In this document: positions 1-8,400 of the stretch, one piece after another
Numbering within the stretch: position 1 is the first letter of the stretch
Layout: every line of letters begins with the position of its first letter
DNA from: Candidatus Rifleibacteriota bacterium
GTDB taxonomy: Bacteria; Muiribacteriota; Ozemobacteria; Ozemobacterales; Ozemobacteraceae
Direction: 5' to 3'
DNA: 64,000 nt
Assembly: GCA_905236675.1 (NCBI GenBank)
Contig: CAJOND010000002.1
Coordinates: forward strand, 1 to 64,000
The notes under the pieces: generated by a model
What the model was told of the DNA's origin: nothing
The model's database searches: none
What the model saw: the letters and a program-made list of their open reading frames with translations, nothing else
Translations under genes and position numbers: made by a program

Positions 1-36
1 TCTGACATCAATATTTGAATTTGACATTTAATTGTC

Positions 37-95
37 CTCCTAACGTGTAATAAAATATGACTGGCAGGTCAAATTTCTATTATACACGTTAGGAG
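37..95 (+). other. Long inverted repeat (13-bp arms)
   Basis: Arms CTCCTAACGTGTA (37-49) and TACACGTTAGGAG (83-95) are perfect complements around a 33-nt spacer. The spacer holds a smaller TGAC...GTCA hairpin. On the plus strand the element is followed by TTTTAATTTC, so it could be a weak terminator for a gene beyond the left edge. It could equally be an operator or leader hairpin. Confidence 0.45.
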
Positions 96-130
96 TTTTA
101 ATTTCTTGTTCATCGCTAAAGCTATATAGA

Positions 131-155
131 ACCACGCGACTATCGCGTGGTTTTC
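131..155 (+). terminator. Probable intrinsic terminator of an off-window plus-strand gene
   Basis: ACCACGCGA-CTA-TCGCGTGGT forms a perfect 9-bp stem with a 3-nt loop. TTTCTT follows on the plus strand. The GC-rich stem stands out in AT-rich surroundings. No plus-strand gene is visible to its left in the window. Confidence 0.55.
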
Positions 156-161
156 TTATAC

Positions 162-196
162 AAAAAAAAACTGCTATAAAATATAGCAGTTTTTTT
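162..196 (-). terminator. Intrinsic terminator of tRNA-Asn
   Basis: On the minus strand the tRNA 3' end is followed within a few bases by AACTGCTATA-TTT-TATAGCAGTT and a run of T. The opposite strand also has a T-run, so it may work in both directions. Confidence 0.75.
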
Positions 197-200
197 AAGC

Positions 201-272
201 TCCTGAAGAGGGACTCGAACCCCCGACCCACTGGTTAACAGCCAGTTGCTCTACCGACTGAGCTATTCAGGA
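201..272 (-). tRNA. tRNA-Asn (GTT anticodon)
   Basis: The minus strand folds into a full cloverleaf of 72 nt without encoded CCA. The acceptor TCCTGAA pairs with TTCAGGA. The D arm is GCTC/GAGC. The anticodon stem ACTGG/CCAGT encloses CTGTTAA, giving anticodon GTT. The T arm contains GGTTCGAGTCC. A terminator follows directly, so the gene appears to be transcribed alone. Confidence 0.96.
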
Positions 273-422
273 TCATCGATTGATGATGTAAGTATATTAC
301 CACAACAGAGGTGAAAAAGCAAACTATTTTTTTATTAAAGATATAAGATAGAAGACCATAAATGGAGATTGAAGATTGAAGATGGAAGAGAAAAGAGAGG
401 AGAGGGAAAAAATAACAAGAAT

Positions 423-451
423 TTGCTAATTTAACTAAAGTATGATACAAT
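423..451 (+). promoter_or_regulatory. Candidate sigma70-type promoter of the 481-1224 gene
   Basis: TTGCTA (423-428), a 17-bp spacer, then TACAAT (446-451), about 30 bp upstream of the ATG. A TAGGAG ribosome binding site follows at 466-471. The match is by eye only. Confidence 0.4.
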
Positions 452-480
452 CCGTCCAACTCAATTAGGAGCAAACAAAA

Positions 481-1224
481 ATGACATTAAGCGAAACCCA
501 AAAAACAAAACTTATTCTTTTGTTTTTATTGTTGATTTCGTCACTATTTATATTAGGCTGTAGCAGTCACGGCAAAGAAGATGAAGAAGACGTTAGATAC
601 GAATTCTGCCCAGGCAAATATTTCACCTCAGCAAGCGAAGCTCGTAATATGCTGTATTATGCAGTAAACCAATCTTCCGTTTCTGGCGGAGTTAAAGACC
701 CAAATGGACAAACAATTAATGGTTCAGGATTCCAAGGACCAGTTAATGTCGCTGATGATAATGGCGGAATATGGGTTGCAGATGGTTATTATGATATAAC
801 GAACAATACATATGGTAATGGGATTTATACCCTTTATTTTTCAATAAAATCAGGGAACTATGAAACTAAAAGAGAAATGAACTGGGATGGTTTCCCTACT
901 TGGAATAGCACACCATCTATTGATACTAGTTCTGCAAACACACAAAGAATAATCGGAGCAAATTCTGCAAGAATAATCACAGGTGAAAATACAGATGGTT
1001 ATACAATAAAATATAGAATAAAAGTATATGTAGCAGGATTAACTACTTCAAAATTATTTGGCCAAAGTAAAGCAGTTGATGGAAGTCAACCCTTAACTTA
1101 TACTTTACCTAGAGTTTCTTCTTCAATAAAACTTGTTCCTGTATTAGTTTGTGAAATGTACAAAAACGAAAAAATACAAAAGATTCTTTTTTACCCCGAC
1201 TCAGCTTTTACATATAACCCATGA
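481..1224 (+). CDS. Hypothetical lipoprotein, 247 residues
   Basis: A hydrophobic N-terminal stretch (about residues 12-26) ends in the lipobox ILGC. This indicates export, lipidation and membrane anchoring at the Cys near residue 27. The mature part starts with an acidic linker and then has a Gly/Asn/Tyr-rich, probably beta-rich body. I recognise no known domain. The start is supported by TAGGAG ten bases upstream of the ATG. The gene stands alone between a tRNA and the convergent oad operon, with its own candidate promoter and a shared terminator. The lipoprotein call is secure; the function is unknown. Confidence 0.8.
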   Translation: MTLSETQKTKLILLFLLLISSLFILGCSSHGKEDEEDVRYEFCPGKYFTSASEARNMLYYAVNQSSVSGGVKDPNGQTINGSGFQGPVNVADDNGGIWVADGYYDITNNTYGNGIYTLYFSIKSGNYETKREMNWDGFPTWNSTPSIDTSSANTQRIIGANSARIITGENTDGYTIKYRIKVYVAGLTTSKLFGQSKAVDGSQPLTYTLPRVSSSIKLVPVLVCEMYKNEKIQKILFYPDSAFTYNP

Positions 1225-1318
1225 GGAAACTGAGAACTGAGAACGAGAACTGAAAGTTGAAAATTGAGAACTGAGAATTGAAAATTGAGAGCTGAGAATT
1301 AAGAATTGAGATTTAAGA
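1225..1318 (+). repeat. Degenerate purine-rich short tandem repeat
   Basis: Imperfect 7-8-nt units of the GAGAACT / GAAAATT / GAGAATT type fill the stretch right after the lipoprotein stop. Related purine runs occur at about 372-412, 8305-8368 (opposite strand) and 21764-21800, so this is a dispersed family. It does not code. Confidence 0.6.
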
Positions 1319-1358
1319 GATTGTCCGAAAACTAGGTTTATAGCACAGTATTTTTACT

Positions 1359-1394
1359 GGATCGCCACGGTTCTTTCAGAACCTCGCGATGACG
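1359..1394. repeat. REP-like palindromic element, copy 1
   Basis: The sequence starts GGATCGCCACGG and ends CCTCGCGATGACG, an imperfect palindrome. It matches the widely distributed bacterial repeat CGTCATTGCGAGG...GGCAATCC read from the other strand. A second copy lies at 61690-61720. Confidence 0.65.
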
Positions 1395-1450
1395 TAAATA
1401 TACTCTATAGCAGTCAAAATCGCCATAGCGATAATACACAATAACTAACA

Positions 1451-1503
1451 AATTACACAAAAAAATACCCCAATCAAAGATTGGGGTATTTTTTTGTGTA
1501 ATT
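1451..1503. terminator. Bidirectional terminator between lipoprotein and oadB
   Basis: A perfect 25-bp inverted repeat with an AAA loop. The core stem ATACCCCAATC/GATTGGGGTAT has an A-run on one side and a T-run on the other. It lies between two convergent genes and ends four bases from the oadB stop, so it serves both strands. Confidence 0.85.
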
Positions 1504-1506
1504 ATT

Positions 1507-2718
1507 TTATCCTACTAATGCGAGCAATATACCTGCGGCAACAGCAGAACCGATAACACCGGAAACATTCGGACCCATGGCGTGCATAAGGAGGAAGTTC
1601 TGTTTATCGTATTCCTGACCAACTTTATTAGAAACACGTGCAGCCATTGGAACAGCAGAAACGCCAGCAGAACCAATTAGTGGGTTAATTTTTTCTTTAG
1701 AAAACCAATTCATGATTTTAGCCATAAGAACACCAGCCGCAGTACCAAAACTGAAAGCTAACAAACCAAGAATTACAATTCCACCAGTTTGAAGAGTTAA
1801 GAACTTATCAGCAGAAAGTTTTGAACCAACAGAAAGACCTAATAATATAGTAGTTATATTACAAAGTTCATTTTGAGCAGTTTTTGATAATCTTTCAGTA
1901 ACTCCGCATTCTTTTATTATGTTACCAAACATCAAAGCACCGATTAGAGGAGCAGCATCAGGAAGAAGCAAAGCACAGAGAAGAACAATAACCAATGGGA
2001 AAAGAATCTTTTCTGTCTGACTAACTTCACGAAGTTGTTTCATCTTAATCTTTCGTTCTTCTTCTGTAGTAAAAAACTTCATAATAGGAGGTTGTATTAT
2101 TGGAACCAAAGCCATATAAGAATAAGCAGCAACAGCAATTGAACCTAAATATGGAGTCCCTAGGTGAGAAGCCAAGAAAATAGAAGTAGGACCATCAGCT
2201 CCACCTATAATTGCTATTGAAGCACAATCCTTCATAGTAAAACCTAAGCCTGCTTCAGATAAAAGAACAGCTCCAAGAAGAGTACCGAAAATACCAAACT
2301 GAGCAGCTCCACCAAGAAGTGCCATCTTTGGATTAGCAATCAAAGGGCCGAAATCTGTCATTGCCCCAACCCCAAAGAAAATTAGAATTGGGAAAATACC
2401 AGAACCGTCTCCGCCTATACCAAAAGAAAAAATAGTATGGAGAAATCCACCTGGTTTTGCTATATCGGCAACTGGAATATTTGATAATAGACCACCAAAA
2501 GCTATGGGCAACAATAATAATGGTTCGTATTGTTTCTTAATAGCAAGATAAATTAGGAACAAACATACCAAAATCATGATAAGTTGGCCCAAACCACCAT
2601 TTACTGCAAAGAAATTATATAAGCCTGTTCTTTGCCATAAATTAACAAAGGAAGCTCCCAAATCTAAAGAGGCAGTTTCAGTAGCAACAATTTGAGTAAC
2701 AGATGCAATATCAGCCAT
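1507..2718 (-). CDS. oadB: Na+-pumping oxaloacetate decarboxylase beta subunit
   Basis: Integral membrane subunit that decarboxylates carboxybiotin on the alpha subunit and couples this to Na+ export. It is 403 residues, the family's usual length, with about nine to eleven hydrophobic segments. Family signatures include [23 protein letters not shown] (holding the Asp needed for Na+ translocation) and [16 protein letters not shown] near the end. It is the last gene of the oadG-oadA-oadB set, 22 bp after oadA, and is followed by a strong terminator. Beta subunits of methylmalonyl-CoA and glutaconyl-CoA decarboxylases look alike; the OadA-type partner decides the name. Confidence 0.93.
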   Translation of the reverse strand: MADIASVTQIVATETASLDLGASFVNLWQRTGLYNFFAVNGGLGQLIMILVCLFLIYLAIKKQYEPLLLLPIAFGGLLSNIPVADIAKPGGFLHTIFSFGIGGDGSGIFPILIFFGVGAMTDFGPLIANPKMALLGGAAQFGIFGTLLGAVLLSEAGLGFTMKDCASIAIIGGADGPTSIFLASHLGTPYLGSIAVAAYSYMALVPIIQPPIMKFFTTEEERKIKMKQLREVSQTEKILFPLVIVLLCALLLPDAAPLIGALMFGNIIKECGVTERLSKTAQNELCNITTILLGLSVGSKLSADKFLTLQTGGIVILGLLAFSFGTAAGVLMAKIMNWFSKEKINPLIGSAGVSAVPMAARVSNKVGQEYDKQNFLLMHAMGPNVSGVIGSAVAAGILLALVG

Positions 2719-2740
2719 AATTAAAACTTAGCCTCCATTA

Positions 2741-4546
2741 TCAGTTTATTGTTAATATTTCCTGGTCTTTAACTACCGAAGTACCTTTTGTTGCAATTAT
2801 GGTTCCAACGGTGCCAGTAACAGGAGACGGAACATTGATTTCCATTTTCATAGCTTCTATAACAAGAAGATCCTGGTCTTTTGAAACAGGATCGCCAGAA
2901 TTTACCAAAAATCTGACAATAGTTCCATTCATTGGGGCAAGAACTTTTGTTCCAGCACCTGAGGAAGCAGGAGCAGATGTAGCATTAGCATTGAGTTCTG
3001 AAGTAGTGAAGTCATAAGTCTTACCATTAACAGTAGCTTTATTGCCATCAAGTTTAACAGAATAAGTCTTACCGTTGAGAGTTACATTCATACCGTTAGA
3101 AGAACTCTTTGTAGCTGCAGCTGCTGGTTTAGCTGGTTCATTCTTTCTGATGCCAAGTTTAGCTTCGCCTTTAAGATAAGTAATACCTTTATCTAAACAA
3201 GTAGCAACTATGAAAATATTTTCATCGGTTACAGGCAAGCCATTTTCTTCAAGAGTCTTTTTGTGAGCTGCAATACTCTTCTTTGGATTAGCATCATTAA
3301 TTTCTAGAACTGTCTTTGTTGTAGGTTCAAGCTTCAACTGTTCAGAAGCAATCTTAACAATTTCTGGATCAGGAGCAACCGGAGTCTTACCGAAATAACC
3401 GAGAACCATTTTGCCATAACCATCAGTAATCTTCTTCCAAGGTCCGAACATTACATTTGCCATAGCTTGCTGACAATAGAACTGAGAAACTGGAGTAACA
3501 GAAGTGCCATAACCACCCTTCTTAACTACATTTTCCATTTCAGCAATAAGAAGTGGGAATTTATCAAGAGTGCCGTTATCTCTCATCATTTGAGTATTGG
3601 CTGTTAATGCACCACCGGGCATTGGTGAAAAAATGATAGCTGGATTAACAGCTCTAGATTCTGGTGGCATCATATAATCTTTCATACAATCCATGAAAAC
3701 TTTTTCAGCTTCATAAATTTTCTTGAGGTCGATTCCCAGATCATAATCTGTTCCCTTAAGAGCATGCCACATAGTAATAATATCAGGTTGGCAGGTTCCA
3801 CCAGAAACAGGTTGCATAGCAAGGTCTAATCCTGTAGCGCCGCCTTCTAATGCAGCCAAATATGCTGCTACGCCATTACCTGCGGTTTCATGTCCGTGGA
3901 ATACGATGTGCATATCTGCACCTAGCATTTCTCTTGCTCTTCTAATGGTTTCTCTGACTTTTGATGGACAAGAAGTTCCTGAAGCATCTTTAAAGCAAAG
4001 AGAATCAAAATGTAGACCAGAATCAAGAATCTGGCGAAGAACTTTCATGTAAAAATCAGGGGTATGAGCATCGCTTCCTTCACAACCAGGAGGAAGTTCC
4101 ATCATTGTAATTGTAGCCTGATGTTTAAGACCAGCATTAACGATACACTGACCACTATATTTAATATTATTAATATCATTTAAAGCGTCAAAATTTCTAA
4201 TAGTAGTAGTGCTATGTTTTTTAAACATTTTAGCATGAAGATCAATAACTTCACTGCTTTGAGAATCTAGACCGACAACATTTACACCGCGGGCAAGTGT
4301 TTGAAGTTCGACATCTGGACCAACAGTTTGTCTGAAAGTGTCCATCATATCGAAAGCATCTTCATTACAATAAAAATATAAAGATTGGAATCTAGCACCG
4401 CCACCAAATTCAAAATATCTAATACCAGCTTCTTTTGCAGCAGCAACAGCAGGCATAAAATCTTTGGTTAAAACACGTGCACCAAAAACAGACTGAAAAC
4501 CGTCTCTAAAAGAGGTATCCATTACTTTAATTAATTTTTTTGCCAT
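2741..4546 (-). CDS. oadA: Oxaloacetate decarboxylase alpha subunit with biotin domain
   Basis: Cytoplasmic carboxyltransferase that moves CO2 from oxaloacetate to biotin. The TIM-barrel HMGL-like domain opens the protein (DTSFRDG near residue 10; FKDASG and HGHET in the middle). A conserved carboxylase domain follows, then an Ala/Ser linker and a C-terminal biotinyl domain. The biotin motif EAMKME is at residues 564-569, so Lys567 is the biotin site. At 601 residues it has full family length. Oddities: the usual DTTLRDAHQS and KDMAG motifs read DTSFRDGFQS and KDASG. The second gene of the operon, 15 bp after oadG. A pyruvate carboxylase B subunit is the main alternative, but oadG and oadB argue against it. 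Confidence 0.9.
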   Translation of the reverse strand: MAKKLIKVMDTSFRDGFQSVFGARVLTKDFMPAVAAAKEAGIRYFEFGGGARFQSLYFYCNEDAFDMMDTFRQTVGPDVELQTLARGVNVVGLDSQSSEVIDLHAKMFKKHSTTTIRNFDALNDINNIKYSGQCIVNAGLKHQATITMMELPPGCEGSDAHTPDFYMKVLRQILDSGLHFDSLCFKDASGTSCPSKVRETIRRAREMLGADMHIVFHGHETAGNGVAAYLAALEGGATGLDLAMQPVSGGTCQPDIITMWHALKGTDYDLGIDLKKIYEAEKVFMDCMKDYMMPPESRAVNPAIIFSPMPGGALTANTQMMRDNGTLDKFPLLIAEMENVVKKGGYGTSVTPVSQFYCQQAMANVMFGPWKKITDGYGKMVLGYFGKTPVAPDPEIVKIASEQLKLEPTTKTVLEINDANPKKSIAAHKKTLEENGLPVTDENIFIVATCLDKGITYLKGEAKLGIRKNEPAKPAAAATKSSSNGMNVTLNGKTYSVKLDGNKATVNGKTYDFTTSELNANATSAPASSGAGTKVLAPMNGTIVRFLVNSGDPVSKDQDLLVIEAMKMEINVPSPVTGTVGTIIATKGTSVVKDQEILTIN

Positions 4547-4561
4547 TATTTATTATTCACC

Positions 4562-4792
4562 TCAAGCATTAGCTCTTGCTATAGCAATAGCAGCGGCAAT
4601 TTCTTCCATTTCGGTTTCGTTGCCAGTTTTAACAGGAATAACCGGAACAGGTTTCGGTTGTGGGAAATATTTTAAGAAAGTTTCAGAGGTTAGAATCTTA
4701 GAAGTCAGATTCATAACACCAATCATTATGATCAAAAAGGTAAAAACAACAATCATACCTATAATCATTATGAATACAGAGTTTAATAACAT
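4562..4792 (-). CDS. oadG: Oxaloacetate decarboxylase gamma subunit
   Basis: Small 76-residue membrane subunit that holds the alpha and beta subunits together. One N-terminal transmembrane helix (about residues 4-27) is followed by a Pro-rich linker and the tail TEMEEIAAAIAIA, typical of OadG. In the minus strand AGGAG lies seven bases before the ATG. It is the first gene of the operon, with a good promoter candidate about 60 bp upstream. Confidence 0.88.
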   Translation of the reverse strand: MLLNSVFIMIIGMIVVFTFLIIMIGVMNLTSKILTSETFLKYFPQPKPVPVIPVKTGNETEMEEIAAAIAIARANA

Positions 4793-4854
4793 AGATTCAC
4801 TCCTGTATGTTTCTAGAATTTAGGGAAAAAAACACCTAAAATCAATCAAAGTGG

Positions 4855-4883
4855 ATTGTAACATAATTCACAAGCAAATTCAA
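4855..4883 (-). promoter_or_regulatory. Candidate sigma70-type promoter of oadGAB
   Basis: Read on the minus strand: TTGAAT, a 17-bp spacer, TACAAT. The expected start is near 4848, giving a leader of about 55 nt before oadG. Confidence 0.5.
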
Positions 4884-5043
4884 CTTTATTAGATTAAAGA
4901 AAGAAGATAAAAGAGTGAACATCGAACTTCTATCTTAAATTATAAATAATTATTTATACATATTCACAATCTGTGGATAACTAGTAATTTTTTTTAAAAT
5001 AAATCTTTATTTATTACAAATACAAACATCAAAATACTTATTA

Positions 5044-5099
5044 TATCAAGAGCCTAAATTTATAAATAAATCTTTATTTATAAATTTAGGCTCTTGATA
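5044..5099. repeat. 27-bp perfect inverted repeat with 2-nt loop
   Basis: Arms 5044-5070 and 5073-5099 are exact complements around TC. The ends read TATCAAGAGCC / GGCTCTTGATA and the centre is pure A/T. A shorter relative, AATAAA-TC-TTTATT, lies just upstream near 5000. There is no T-run after it, so it is not a classic terminator. Confidence 0.75.
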
Positions 5100-5328
5100 G
5101 ATTAAATAATAAGAAATAGAGTTTGTTTGCTATATCTTTCTTCTTTTTATTTCTAATATAATTCCAGAGAGTATTATTTATACTTTTAAATGAAGCTACA
5201 ATATAATATGCCCTGTTTTATAAGGAATAACTCTAAAAAAAACGAATAGAGAAAGTGCTTTCTCTTTATTTATGCTATTGTTAAAGTTCTTAAAGCTGTT
5301 TTCCCCCTACTTATAATATTATTTGGGC

Positions 5329-5351
5329 AAAAAAAAAGAGCCTTTAGGCTC
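5329..5351 (-). terminator. Distal terminator of the 5474-7108 gene
   Basis: On the minus strand GAGCC-TAAA-GGCTC is followed by nine T. It is the second of two tandem terminators. Confidence 0.75.
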
Positions 5352-5362
5352 ATGGTTTACAT

Positions 5363-5382
5363 AAAAAAGGTACAATGTACCC
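5363..5382 (-). terminator. Proximal terminator of the 5474-7108 gene
   Basis: On the minus strand GGTAC-ATT-GTACC is followed by six T, about 90 nt after the stop codon. The 5-bp stem is short, which may explain the second terminator behind it. Confidence 0.5.
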
Positions 5383-5473
5383 CGATAAGGGAAACAGGTT
5401 ACAATTTTGAATTCATAATCTTCTACAGCTTTATATTTGTGTACATCGAAACCAGGTATTTACCCTCTTTATA

Positions 5474-7108
5474 TTATTTATTATATAAATTAGAGTATCT
5501 TAATCTGACACCAGTTCTTAAATAGTAAGCTTCAGGGTTAATATATGGTCTGAAAGCATATTTAACACCACTATTGGTAGAATTATTATTATCGGAATTA
5601 TTTCCTACTACTACTTTATTAACTGGTGGTGCATTAGGGGCAGCATCAGTCATAATAATTGCAGTTTTTTGAGTTTGATGATTGTCAGCTCTTTGAATAA
5701 GTTCTTTAACAAGCTTATTCATTCTTACCATACTGGTAGATTTCTGAAGGCTCTGGACTTCAATTTCACTATTGTCAATATGATGTAACCTTTTGATCCT
5801 TGCCATTTTTCTAGAAGCTTCAGTAAATAATGGTTTATTTACAGATTCTTCAGAAGTCTTACTATCAGAAATAGCAACAATTGGTTCAACCTTTGTAGTT
5901 TCCTTAATTTCAACAACTTCATTATTGTTTAATTCCACTACAGGTTCAGATTCAATTGCTTTTATTTCAGCGGCAGGTGCTTCAATAGGTTTGGCTTCTA
6001 CATATTCTTCTGTCAAAACTTTATTTTGCTTTTTAATAGACTTTTTTACTACAGCTTTTTTAGTATTAACAGGTTTAGGTTCTACAACCATTAAAGCCTT
6101 ATTATTTTCTTTTTTTCTACCAATAACAATCTTTGGAGCATTTTTATCTGCTCTGATAACCATTTTACCATTAGCATCCTTAACGAAAACTAATGGAGCA
6201 GAAAACCAATCCCATTCAGGTGGACAAACATTATCTTCTTTAACTGTTTTTCTAGAAACTTTCTTCTTAGGAGCAGAATTATTATTTCTAGAAACAGAAG
6301 ATTCAGAATCAATTTTTGTATTTTTAACAGAGATTTCCTTTGCTACTAATGGAGCAGTAATCTTTGTATCAACAGTTTTTAATTCTGAAACTTTTTTACT
6401 AGGTTTGTCACTAGATTTATCCAATTCTTTAGTAGAATCATTCCCTTTAGATTCTGTTATCTGTTTTTTGATTATCATTTTTTGATTATCATTATTATCA
6501 GATTTTTTTATTTCTTTAGGAACTTTTACTTCTGATTTAACTTCAGATTTTAATTCAGATTTACTTTCTACCTTTGCATTTGCAATAACTAGAGTTTTTA
6601 CTTCATCTTTTTTTTCACTGATAGAAAAATCATCATCTTCTTCTAAAGAGTCGTCATTAAAATTATTATTCTGATTTACTATTGGAGGAGGTAAAATTGG
6701 ACTCTGAAATGTCGATTCTGGAATTGGTTTTTCAGAAGTCTTTTCTCCAATATTTTTTTCTTCTTTAACTTTTTCTAACTTAGAAGAATCATCTTTCTTT
6801 ATAACTGAGTTAGAAATATCACTCGAACTCTTACTAACCTTTTCAATTTTCTCAGTTTTTGCAACTTTATCTACTTTTGTAGTCTTGGCTTCTTTAACTT
6901 TAGTTTCAGCTACCTTAGCTTCGTCATTTTTAACTTCATTATTAGTTTTTGTTGAAGCCAACACAACAGAAGGTGGAATTATTGGAGCTTCTAAGCCATA
7001 AGCTATGTTTTCAAAAGGTAATTGCCCAGATATAACAGCTGTTGAAAAAAGCAGAATACCTAGATTTCTTGATATACGAAAACCCTTAAGTGGCTTAACA
7101 AATCTCAT
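5474..7108 (-). CDS. Exported low-complexity Lys/Glu/Ser-rich protein, 544 residues
   Basis: Function not recognised. The N-terminus has basic residues and a hydrophobic stretch (about 17-33) that look like a signal peptide. Residues about 50-290 are low complexity, built from Lys, Glu, Val, Ser and Asn with KVEKV/KSEVKSE-type repeats, probably disordered. A short ordered-looking segment near residue 295 (CPPEWDWFSAPLVFV) precedes a second low-complexity stretch. The last 25 residues are aromatic and Arg-rich and end in SNLYNK. AAGG before the ATG supports the start. It lies 129 bp after efp on the same strand and is closed by tandem terminators. It may be a periplasmic or surface linker protein. 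Confidence 0.7.
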   Translation of the reverse strand: MRFVKPLKGFRISRNLGILLFSTAVISGQLPFENIAYGLEAPIIPPSVVLASTKTNNEVKNDEAKVAETKVKEAKTTKVDKVAKTEKIEKVSKSSSDISNSVIKKDDSSKLEKVKEEKNIGEKTSEKPIPESTFQSPILPPPIVNQNNNFNDDSLEEDDDFSISEKKDEVKTLVIANAKVESKSELKSEVKSEVKVPKEIKKSDNNDNQKMIIKKQITESKGNDSTKELDKSSDKPSKKVSELKTVDTKITAPLVAKEISVKNTKIDSESSVSRNNNSAPKKKVSRKTVKEDNVCPPEWDWFSAPLVFVKDANGKMVIRADKNAPKIVIGRKKENNKALMVVEPKPVNTKKAVVKKSIKKQNKVLTEEYVEAKPIEAPAAEIKAIESEPVVELNNNEVVEIKETTKVEPIVAISDSKTSEESVNKPLFTEASRKMARIKRLHHIDNSEIEVQSLQKSTSMVRMNKLVKELIQRADNHQTQKTAIIMTDAAPNAPPVNKVVVGNNSDNNNSTNSGVKYAFRPYINPEAYYLRTGVRLRYSNLYNK

Positions 7109-7130
7109 AAATTTACCTTCATATTAGAGA

Positions 7131-7168
7131 GGTAAACTGAACTAATTATTTAAATAGTTCAGTTTACC
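7131..7168. repeat. 14-bp perfect inverted repeat in the leader of the 544-residue gene
   Basis: GGTAAACTGAACTA (7131-7144) and TAGTTCAGTTTACC (7155-7168) flank a 10-nt loop. It sits 22 bp before the 5474-7108 start codon on the minus strand. No T-run follows, so an operator or leader hairpin is more likely than a terminator of efp. Confidence 0.6.
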
Positions 7169-7237
7169 AAAAATTTAATACTAATAAATTTATTATAATG
7201 ATACTTTAAATCAAGAAAAATCTAAAAAACCCGGATA

Positions 7238-7804
7238 TTATTTTTTACAGCGTTCCAGATATTCTCCAGTTCGAGTATCAACCTTAATAAATTCCCCTGC
7301 TTCAATAAACATTGGAACAGTTACGACATGACCACCAGCACAGGTAACAGGTTTGTTACCACCACTAGCAGTATTGCCTTTAACGTTTGGCGGAGCTTCA
7401 ATAACTTCAAGTTCTACAGATGGAGGAAGTTCAGCACCAATAGCCTTACCTTCATACAACTTGACATAGATTTCCATTTGTTCTTTTAAGAACTTAGCCT
7501 GTTCACCTAGCAAATCAAGTTCCATATCCATTTGTTCATAAGTTTCCATATCCATAAAATGGAGGAAATTATCATCTGCATACAAGAACTGCATAAGCTT
7601 AGTTTCTACAGTTGCTTCATCTACTTTTTCAGTAGTCTGATAGCGCTGAATGAAAGTTGAACCAGTTTTAAGGTTTCTAAGCTTTGCCTGTGCCAAAGCA
7701 CGCCAGTTTCCAGGACGAATAAATTCTATATCAACGACCTGACAAAGATCGCCATTATAAAGAATTATCATACCTCTACGTAAATCATTTACTACTATAG
7801 CCAT
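7238..7804 (-). CDS. efp: Translation elongation factor P
   Basis: Binds the ribosome between the P and E sites and relieves stalling at polyproline. It is 188 residues, normal length, with the KOW-like N-terminal domain, OB domain II and the C-terminal OB domain ending in VDTRTGEYLERCKK. The loop that normally reads PGKGQAF here reads PGNWRAL (residues 31-37). Asn33 therefore replaces the Lys or Arg that other bacteria modify. No epmA, epmB or earP gene is in the window. It has its own promoter candidate and GGGAG before the ATG. Confidence 0.93.
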   Translation of the reverse strand: MAIVVNDLRRGMIILYNGDLCQVVDIEFIRPGNWRALAQAKLRNLKTGSTFIQRYQTTEKVDEATVETKLMQFLYADDNFLHFMDMETYEQMDMELDLLGEQAKFLKEQMEIYVKLYEGKAIGAELPPSVELEVIEAPPNVKGNTASGGNKPVTCAGGHVVTVPMFIEAGEFIKVDTRTGEYLERCKK

Positions 7805-7839
7805 TTAACAATCTCCCTGGCTTAAATTTATTTCGGCAA

Positions 7840-7867
7840 ATTATAGCATATTTCAAACTATAAACAA
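7840..7867 (-). promoter_or_regulatory. Candidate promoter of efp
   Basis: On the minus strand TTGTTT, 16 bp, then TATAAT preceded by TGC (extended -10). It lies about 36 bp upstream of the ATG. Confidence 0.55.
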
Positions 7868-8304
7868 AAAAAAATTTGTATTTTAGCTTCATTTTTTTTA
7901 ATAAAGTTTCAAAATATCGTTATATTTATTTATTGATTATATTATCACATTGTAAATATATTATTATAAAAAACAATCGAACCAATTTATTTATCAAACT
8001 TTCATTAATGCTATATTTATTATCATATTTTTATTAATTTGTCTATTTATTCAATAATTGTTATCGGTTTTCAAATAATTCAATCCTCATTTTATTTCGT
8101 TTATCAATTTTATGATTATTGGTTTTAATTATTAGGTTTTTATATTTAAGCATATTTGATTATCCTTACTACCCCAAAGACTTGACCTTCTTTCTTTCTT
8201 TTTTTTTATTTTACTAATACTTTTACAATAGCCATTATTTTTCTATTGTCCTCATTCTTTTTTGCATTTGAACAAAAAATGCATTTTAGATAGAAAATTT
8301 CTCC

Positions 8305-8368
8305 TTAACTTTCAACTTTCAGTATTCCCGTTTTCTCCCATCTCTCATCTCTCATCTCTTTTCTCTTT
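8305..8368 (-). repeat. Degenerate purine-rich repeat (minus strand)
   Basis: On the minus strand it reads GAGATGAGAGATGAGAGATG and then ACTGAAAGTTGAAAG. It shares the string ACTGAAAGTTGAAA with the repeat at 1225-1318. Confidence 0.5.
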
Positions 8369-8400
8369 ATATGACATATCTATATTATATGTAAGAAAAT

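Larger units (their letters stand above)
4793..5473. other. 681-bp intergenic region upstream of oadG
   Basis: No convincing gene. It holds, from left to right: the oadG promoter (4855-4883), a single DnaA-box-like 9-mer TGTGGATAA (4972-4980), a 27-bp perfect inverted repeat (5044-5099), a hairpin AGAGAAAG-TG-CTTTCTCT (5248-5265) and two minus-strand terminators of the 5474-7108 gene. The rest is AT-rich filler. Confidence 0.7.

Noticed and set aside
40..231. Minus-strand ORF over the left edge.
   Set aside because: It runs through the tRNA-Asn gene and its terminator.
4972..4980. DnaA-box-like TGTGGATAA, and TTTTCCACA near 55807, as signs of a replication origin.
   Set aside because: Each is a single copy, there is no box cluster or dnaA/dnaN gene, and a few such 9-mers are expected by chance.
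5362..5388. Plus-strand TAAA-N15-CCCGATAA resembling a sigma28 promoter.
   Set aside because: No plus-strand gene follows, and the site overlaps a minus-strand terminator hairpin that explains the sequence.
5330..5465. Open minus-strand frame after the 5474-7108 gene that reads like protein.
   Set aside because: It has no usable start codon and runs through both terminators.
5793..6485. Long plus-strand ORF (230 codons) opposite the low-complexity protein.
   Set aside because: It is a mirror of Lys/Glu/Ser-rich codons on the other strand, with no ribosome binding site or family.
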